Shown one piece after another: positions 1 to 6,400 of a stretch of DNA of 6,892 bases; position 1 is the stretch's first letter; each line of letters starts with the position of its first letter. The notes below the pieces were generated by a model. That model did no database searches. It worked only from the letters and a program-made list of their open reading frames with translations, and had not been told where the DNA came from. A program made the translations under genes and the position numbers. This DNA is from Elusimicrobia bacterium RIFCSPHIGHO2_02_FULL_57_9 (GTDB lineage Bacteria; Elusimicrobiota; Elusimicrobia; UBA1565; UBA9628), in contig MGUO01000045.1 of assembly GCA_001800015.1 (NCBI GenBank), positions 4,134 through 11,025 on the forward strand. Direction: 5' to 3'.

Positions 1-402
1 TTCCTCGAGCAATCCTATCCGCTCCCTAGGACATTGCGCGCCGCAGTTGCCTACGGCATGACGTCCAAATTCCCTCATGCCTTGACCCTGCAGCTCGATT
101 TTCCCAGGGATTTAGGCCCGGCGCTGCGTCTGGGCGCCGAGTATCTCGGCTTTGGTCCCTTTGCCTTGCGCGCCGGCTATCGCACTCATACCAATGAGCA
201 GAAGACTGCCGCCTTGGGCAAGGCTTTGGGCACGACCGCCTCTGGAATTTCCGAGTTTTATGGGATGTTCATGGGCGCGGGCTTTATCTCGCGGTTTGGA
301 AACCTGGATTACGCCATCGTGCCTTATGGGGAACTGGGCACCACGCATCGCTTTTCGTTCACCCTTAAGTTCGGCGCCAAGCCGGGGGTGAAATCGCGAT
401 GA
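1..402 (+). CDS. PorV/PorQ-family outer-membrane beta-barrel protein, C-terminal part
   Basis: The frame is open from the left edge and gives 133 residues before TGA at 400-402; the true start lies upstream. The translation shows alternating amphipathic strands: YPLPRTLRAAVAYGM, HALTLQLDFPRD, LRLGAEYLGFGPFALRAGYR, a Gly/Ala-rich loop, then MFMGAGFISRF and LDYAIVPYGELGTTHRFSFT. The pairing of a GAEY...LALRAGYR-type segment with a closing LDYA..P.GELG.THR.S strand is typical of PorV/PorQ (UPF0164-like) proteins, as I recall the family. Members are outer-membrane barrels; PorV in Bacteroidetes escorts cargo of the type IX secretion system. A short charged tail (AKPGVKSR) follows the last strand. 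Its stop overlaps the next gene's start as ATGA, which implies an operon. The family call is fairly safe. A specific role in secretion is inferred only, since these proteins are multicopy in some phyla. Confidence 0.82.
   Translation, partial: FLEQSYPLPRTLRAAVAYGMTSKFPHALTLQLDFPRDLGPALRLGAEYLGFGPFALRAGYRTHTNEQKTAALGKALGTTASGISEFYGMFMGAGFISRFGNLDYAIVPYGELGTTHRFSFTLKFGAKPGVKSR
384..391 (+). promoter_or_regulatory. Shine-Dalgarno site of the giant gene, inside the upstream gene
   Basis: GGGGGTGA lies seven bases before ATG at 399 and differs by one base from the matching part of the consensus AGGAGGTGA. It sits in the last codons of the barrel gene. Together with the ATGA overlap it fixes the start at 399 and suggests coupled translation. 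No promoter is visible between the genes. Confidence 0.7.
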
Positions 403-464
403 TATTCCACCGGCTGGCTTTTGTTCTTTTCTCTATCGCGCTATCCGTCCCATGTTCATGGGCT
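399..464 (+). other. Sec signal peptide (residues 1-22)
   Basis: MIFHRLAFVLFSIALSVPCS is followed by WA-DW. It has a short n-region with Arg5, a hydrophobic core at residues 6-17, then Pro18 and small residues, with likely cleavage after Ala22. Cys19 follows SVP, which does not fit a lipobox, so signal peptidase I is more likely than lipoprotein processing. Confidence 0.85.
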
Positions 465-3400
465 GACTGGAAGGATTTGACGGTAATCGCCCTGTCTTCC
501 GGCACCGGCACCAACTGGCTGGTTTTGGATTCTTCCGGCCATCCCCACACCACCAATACTTCGCCCAATCCCGTTTCCGTTAGTTCCAGCGACGTTAATT
601 ATGTTTATTTCAACGGCAGCGCTTGGAATAGAGAGCCTGAATTCAGCACCCGGACGCAGCGTAGCGAGTATCGTTTGTCCTATTTAGGCTTGAATAGCAA
701 CGATGAGCCGCGCCTGGTCTATGCGCAAAGAGACGGCGCAGCCATGACGCCGGGGGAAAGAGCTGTTTACTACCAGAGAAAAACGGGGGCCAGTTGGGCG
801 CCGGGCGAGGTGCAGGTCACTCCCCAAAGTTTTTTCTGGGGTCTTTCCGCTTTTTACCGCAGGAGCGACGATACCTTCCGCATTATCTATTTTCTTAAAG
901 CCAATGGCGCCGCCAGTTCTCAGGGTTTATACTACTCCAGCCAAACCAGCGCCGGCAATTGGGGAGGCTCCAATGTGTTGATCGACGACAACGGAGGCAA
1001 TGCTTTTGACGGTTTCTCTTGCGCTTTCGACAATCCCTCCTGTTTGGCCACCGGTCTGCATCAGGATCAGGCGGGAAAGCTGCACATGGTTTATCACAGC
1101 TCCAATACTCCTTCCAATCTCTCCAACATCATGTATGTCCGGGCCAATGACGATGGAGTCAAGGATATCGGGCCGGAAAAACTGGCGGCGGCCGTGGACA
1201 ACACCAGCAATGTGTTTCAAAGGGCCCTGGCCATCGTCACCGACTCAAACAACGTGCCCCATGTCGCTTTCCACGATACCGGAGCGCCCAACTACAGTAT
1301 AAAATACGCCTCCAGAAGCGCTGCCGGCTGGTCCATAAGCGTCGCTACGGCCGGGGTTGCCCAAGGCCCCCATCTGGATATGGACCTGGACCCTGCCGGG
1401 CATCCGGTCATCAGTTTCCCGCATAACCCGGCGCTGGCCGTGGGAATGCAGCGGATTGGTTTTACCCATTATAACGGCTGCGGAAGCTGGCAAACCTATA
1501 GAGCTCCTGCGATCAGCGGCAATGATGAGGGCGACAATAGCAACGTGGCGATTTCTAGCACCGGTAAAATCCATATCATGGCCCAAAGGCCAAACCCGCC
1601 CGTGGATGCCAGCCAGGTTTATGCCGTTTGGATGGATTCCAACAGCCCCATGGCGGTTACGTCCTTGAACACCTCAAATAGCGGCAATAACATTACTTTG
1701 ACCTGGTCTAGTCCCTGGGATATGGACGATGAAAATCAGTTCCAGAATTTGCCCGGCGGGAGTCTTTACCGGATCATGCATACCACGGATCCGGCCAAGG
1801 CCCAGGGCAATTGGGATCCAAAAACCACGGATACGGCTTTCACTAAAATCGATATTGCCACCTCCTGCGTCATGGGGGCGAGCCTCCAGCAGTATGCGGA
1901 TAATTTTATCGACGGCACTTATTATTTCCGCATATTCACCCGGGATGAATATCCCGATAACTTTTCTCCCGTATCCAACGGGAGCACCGTTACGGTCTGC
2001 GGGGCCAGGGCCAGCGCCGGGCCGGGGCCGGCCAACTGGTCCAGTCCCGCGGCGTGGAACCCGCCCTCCGTACCGAGCTCTTGCAACCCGGTCACCATTG
2101 CGGCCGGGCATACCTTGGTCGTGGATAACCTCAGCGCAACGGCCGCCACCACCACGGTAGCCGGCACGCTTGCGTTCAGCCGGGTTTTTCACAGCAGCTT
2201 TACCTTGGTGGGCGGCTCCATGACCGTGGTCGCGGGAGGCACCCTGGACATGGGAACAGAAGCCTCTCCTATTCCGGCCGGCACCACCGCCCATCTTGTC
2301 CTGGCTTACGGCAGCAGCCCCGGCCAGTACGGTCTTGTCATCAATAACGGCGGCAACTTCACGCTCAGGGGCGCAACCAAGACGCCATTCGGCTATTCGC
2401 TCTCGGATGCTTTGGCGGGCGCTGTCAGCCTCACTATTTCAGGCGCCGGCGCAGCGGGCTGGGACGTGGGCGACGAGATCACCATAGGCAAAACCTCGCG
2501 AAGCGCTACGGATGAGACCGAGCGCAAAACCATCACCAGTATCATACCTGGAAATCCCACGACTATAAACTGGTCAGGCGGATTGATTTACAACCATTCT
2601 GCCTCAACCGGCATCATCGTGGGCAATCTCACCCGGAATGTATTGGTCAGATCTTCAGGAACCAATACGGCCAGCAACACCGCCTATATCCGCAACCTGG
2701 CGCGAAATACCACAAGCTTTAGCCTTTCCTATGGAGAATTCGCTTATTTGGGGAGCAGCGCTTCTCCCAAATACGGCATTGCCTTTGATGGTTCTGGGGT
2801 TAGAGGCTCGCTATCGAGTTCCACGGTGAGAGAGGGTCATTATGGAATTTACGCTGCCAACGCTTCCAACAACAGCTTTGCCTATAATCTGTTTTACAAG
2901 AATTTCGCGTCCGGCATTTATTTCTCTGGCTCTGACAACAACACCCTAAGGTCCAATAGCTCCTACGCAAACTCAGGTGCCGGCATTTGGCTCAATGGGG
3001 GCTCTGACAATAATACCTTAAGCTCCAATAACTTTTACTCAAACTCAAGCTACGGCATTGTTATCAGCGGCGCCAACAACATTCTAAGCTCCAATAACTT
3101 TTACTCAAACTCAGGCTACGGCATTTGGCTCAACGGTTCCAACAACATCCTAAGCTTCAGCAGCTTTTACTCAAACTCAGACTACGGCATTTATTCCTGG
3201 AATGCGACCGGAACCAACTGCGCCAATTGCAATATAGGCTATGCCGCCTCCGGGATTGCCGCGCCTAATACCACGGCGGAAATTTATTTCGAACCCATCG
3301 CTACCAGCAACACCATGACCCTTAAAAACACCAGGGTTAATCCGGCCTTGGGCATAAGCAACGCAGGATTTAATAACACCGGCTTCTATCTCCTATCCTA

Positions 3401-6400
3401 CAACCAGGACTATGACACCGGCACAATCCGCCTCTACGGCGACTATACGGTTTCCGGCTCGACCTTGGCCCTGGAATACTCAACCCGGCTCTATGCCTCA
3501 ACCAACACCGCGCCAAAACTCATGCAGGGAAGCGGCCATAGCATCACGGCCATTACCACTTCCGACGCCGGTACATTAAGCGAGCTCATCACGCTCACCC
3601 ATAGGGGTTTCGACAACTGGGAAGTTAAAGGCTCGAGTTCCGGGGTGTTGGGGGCTTTTCCCTGCGTGCCATCAACCAACGGTTGCTCCTTTACTCATAC
3701 TAAGGTCAATTTTAACCTGAACACGGGCTCGTCCAACGGCAGCAACGATAGCCTTGATTTCGTCACCAGCGCCGCTTCAGACGATGCGAATTGGCCAAAA
3801 AAGCTGTTATTCGGCAATTCCGCCTCGACTTTCCGCGGCGGACGCTCGAAGCTGACGGTCGCGCCGGATGGTGGTTTTAAGCTCATCGGCGCGGCTTCCG
3901 CTGTTAGTATTATAGACCGGCTTGACGCTTCTTCGACTTATTACATCTTCGTGGATTCCGGGACCTTTACTTTGGCCTATTCCAGCGTCGCCAATGCCGA
4001 TGAGTCTGGGCTGCAACTCGCAGGCTCGGCTGGGGTCAGTTTGGCCAGTTCCACCTTCGATTTCGCGGGCCAGGGCAATTCCTCAACCAGCACCTACATC
4101 ACCGCCAAGGGCCTTTCCAGCCAGGCCGCCTTCTATGGCTTGAGGTTCGGCAACTCAAGGCCCAATTCCTATCTTCACAACGTGAGCGTGGCGGCAGCGG
4201 ACGCCGGGCTTGCCTGGACCTTCTTTGGGTGGAGCGCCGGTTTTTGGGGTGAAAACTTCGATGATGATGCCAACGGCAAGGTCAACTGGGTCGAGGGGCT
4301 CTGCCCCCTCACGCGCACCGTCTGCCAGTCGGGGTCCTGCAATTACACCACGATTCAGGCCGCGGTAAACGCCCTCCCCCAGACGCTGACGGGACATGCC
4401 TGCGTGATCATCGAAGACGGGCTGACTTATTCCGAGCAGGTAACGGTGCAGGGTTTCACCACCAACGGCTCAAGCTTGACCATTATGCTTGACCCGGCGC
4501 TTTCCGCCGGCGCCCATCCTGTGATCAATCCTCCTGTGAGTTCCACGGCCGCTTTCCAAATTGCCAATGACAGCGTGACCTTGCAAAACATCAACCTCAT
4601 TCCCTCGAAATCGCTGAGCTATGGGGTGCTGTCCGCTTCGGCTTCTCTGGTCGTTGACGGCGTCAATATCATGGATAATGCGGGCAGAATCAGCCAGGCG
4701 GGTATGGCCATCTCAAGCGCCGGCATGGTTTCTCAATCCAGCATCACCGTGGCATCGGCCCATGGCCTGGTGATTAGCGGAGCCGCCGGCACGGTATCTT
4801 TCAGTTCCATCACAAGCCTGGGTAACGGTACCGTCGCCCTCTATTTCCGCAACGGGTCTGCTTACAATACCGTTACGCAGAGTTATCTGGAGGGAGGAAC
4901 GCAGGCAAGCGGAGCTTATTTCGAAGCTAATGCCAAGTTCAATACCATCAGTCTCAGCACCCTGATCAGTAACGACGACGATGAGAGCGGCTCCGACTAC
5001 GCTGCCCTTTATCTCAATGCCGCATCTTGCAACACCATCACCCAGAGCAATATCTCCAATCCGTCCGGATTCGCCGCTTGGTTGTCCAATGCCAGCTACA
5101 ATACGATCAGCCTGAGCACCATATCCAGCAACGGCAACGCCATCACCGGCGGCGCCCTTTATCTCAACAGCAACGCTTCCTCCAACACCATCACCCAGAG
5201 CGACATCTCCAATCCATCGGGATTCGGCGCCTACCTGAATTCCGGCGCCAACTACAATACGATCAGCTTCAGCACCGTGACCAGCAATGGGGGGGTCTAC
5301 GCAGGTCTGCAGATAATCAATGCCGCCTACAATACCATCGCCCAAAGCAAAGTGACCGGGACCAAGGGCCTGGTCCTGACGACCGGCGCTAACGCCAATA
5401 CGGTCAGCTTCAGCACGATCACCAATACAACGGTCAACGCTGCCTTATGGGTCCTTCCGGGAGCTTCCAATAACACCGTCATCCAGAGCTATCTGTTTAG
5501 CCCGACGGGGAAGGGCGCCCTTATTGAAGGTGCGAGCCAGACCACCATCAGCTTAAGCACCGTCATTGGTAACGGCACCTACGGCATTGCCCTCGGCGGT
5601 TTAAATGGTGGTACCTCCACGACCACTATTCTGGGCACTCGTATCTTGGGACCAACGGCTGTTTTCATCGCGGGCTCCACCGGCACCGTCATCGGCGGAA
5701 GCTTTCTGTTGGCTACGAATTCCGCCGGCAGAGCGCTCTATCTCAGCCAGGGCAGCGTCAATCTGTCCGTTGCGACCAGCACTCTGACGGGGGGGGCCTT
5801 GGGCGCCGGCCTTTATCTCGACGTCGGCAATACAGGCAATCTGAGCCTGAGCTCGAACACGGTGCAGGGCGCTCAGTACGGCGTATTCATCGCGACCCAG
5901 GCTGCGGGCGCGACCCTTTTCATAGCTTCGCTCACATTCAGCGGCCTCCCCGCCGGGACCACCGCCATCAACTTTCCGGGTGGGACCTTCGTCTCTACTT
6001 TTACCAACATAAATTTTGCCGATATTAACATAGCAGTTAATGTCAACGGCAGTTTACTCAATGTCGGCTCCCGCATCAGCATGCGCGGCGCCGGCGGCGT
6101 TCGGATGGGGCCGGCTTACGAAAACGATCCTAACGCCTATGTCGATTGGCCGGAAATAGCGCCCTCTTCTCCCGCGGCCGTGTCCGCTTATCCATCCGGC
6201 CAGTCCAGCGCCGTAACCGTGCAATGGCTGGCGCCGGGAGATGACGGGACAGCAGGCAACCTGCCTGCCGGCAGTGAATTCCACATTCAGTGGAGCAGCC
6301 AGCCGGCCGTGGTGGTATGGAGCACGGCCAATGCCCAGGTGATTATTCCCACCGGGCCGGTGACGGTCGGCATTGTGGTATCCACCGTCATGGCCGGTCT

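Noticed and set aside
34..402. Start of the barrel gene at TTG 34.
   Set aside because: The frame is open to base 1, and the residues before it (SYPLPRT) belong to the usual barrel pattern, so the TTG is internal and the gene is simply cut by the edge.
453..458. A lipoprotein signal with Cys19 of the giant protein.
   Set aside because: The preceding SVP does not match the lipobox, while SWA-D gives a good signal peptidase I site.
1941..1956. A CGGGAT-GAAT-ATCCCG hairpin that could be a terminator.
   Set aside because: There is no T tract after it and it lies in the middle of the Fn3-like coding region.
1674..2294. A 206-codon open frame on the complement strand.
   Set aside because: It is opposite the Fn3-like and G8-like region. 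The Gly/Arg/Pro-rich composition is typical of antisense reading of GC-rich codons.
2913..3185. A possible CRISPR array because of regular 66-72-base repeats.
   Set aside because: There are no unique spacers between short identical repeats. The unit is coding, in frame, and diverges gradually like protein coils.
4713..5345. A 210-codon open frame on the complement strand, Gly/Val/Ile-rich.
   Set aside because: It lies opposite the A/B coil repeats of the giant gene, and its own apparent repeats are the mirror of those coils. No ribosome site or known family is visible.
5027..5392. A 121-codon + strand frame rich in Gln, His and Arg with repeats.
   Set aside because: It is the shifted reading of the beta-helix II repeat DNA; the in-frame product makes clear structural sense and this one does not.
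6252..6268. A 7-bp GCAGGCA/TGCCTGC hairpin with a 3-base loop.
   Set aside because: It is short, has no T tract and is inside the second Fn3-like domain; most likely chance in GC-rich coding DNA.
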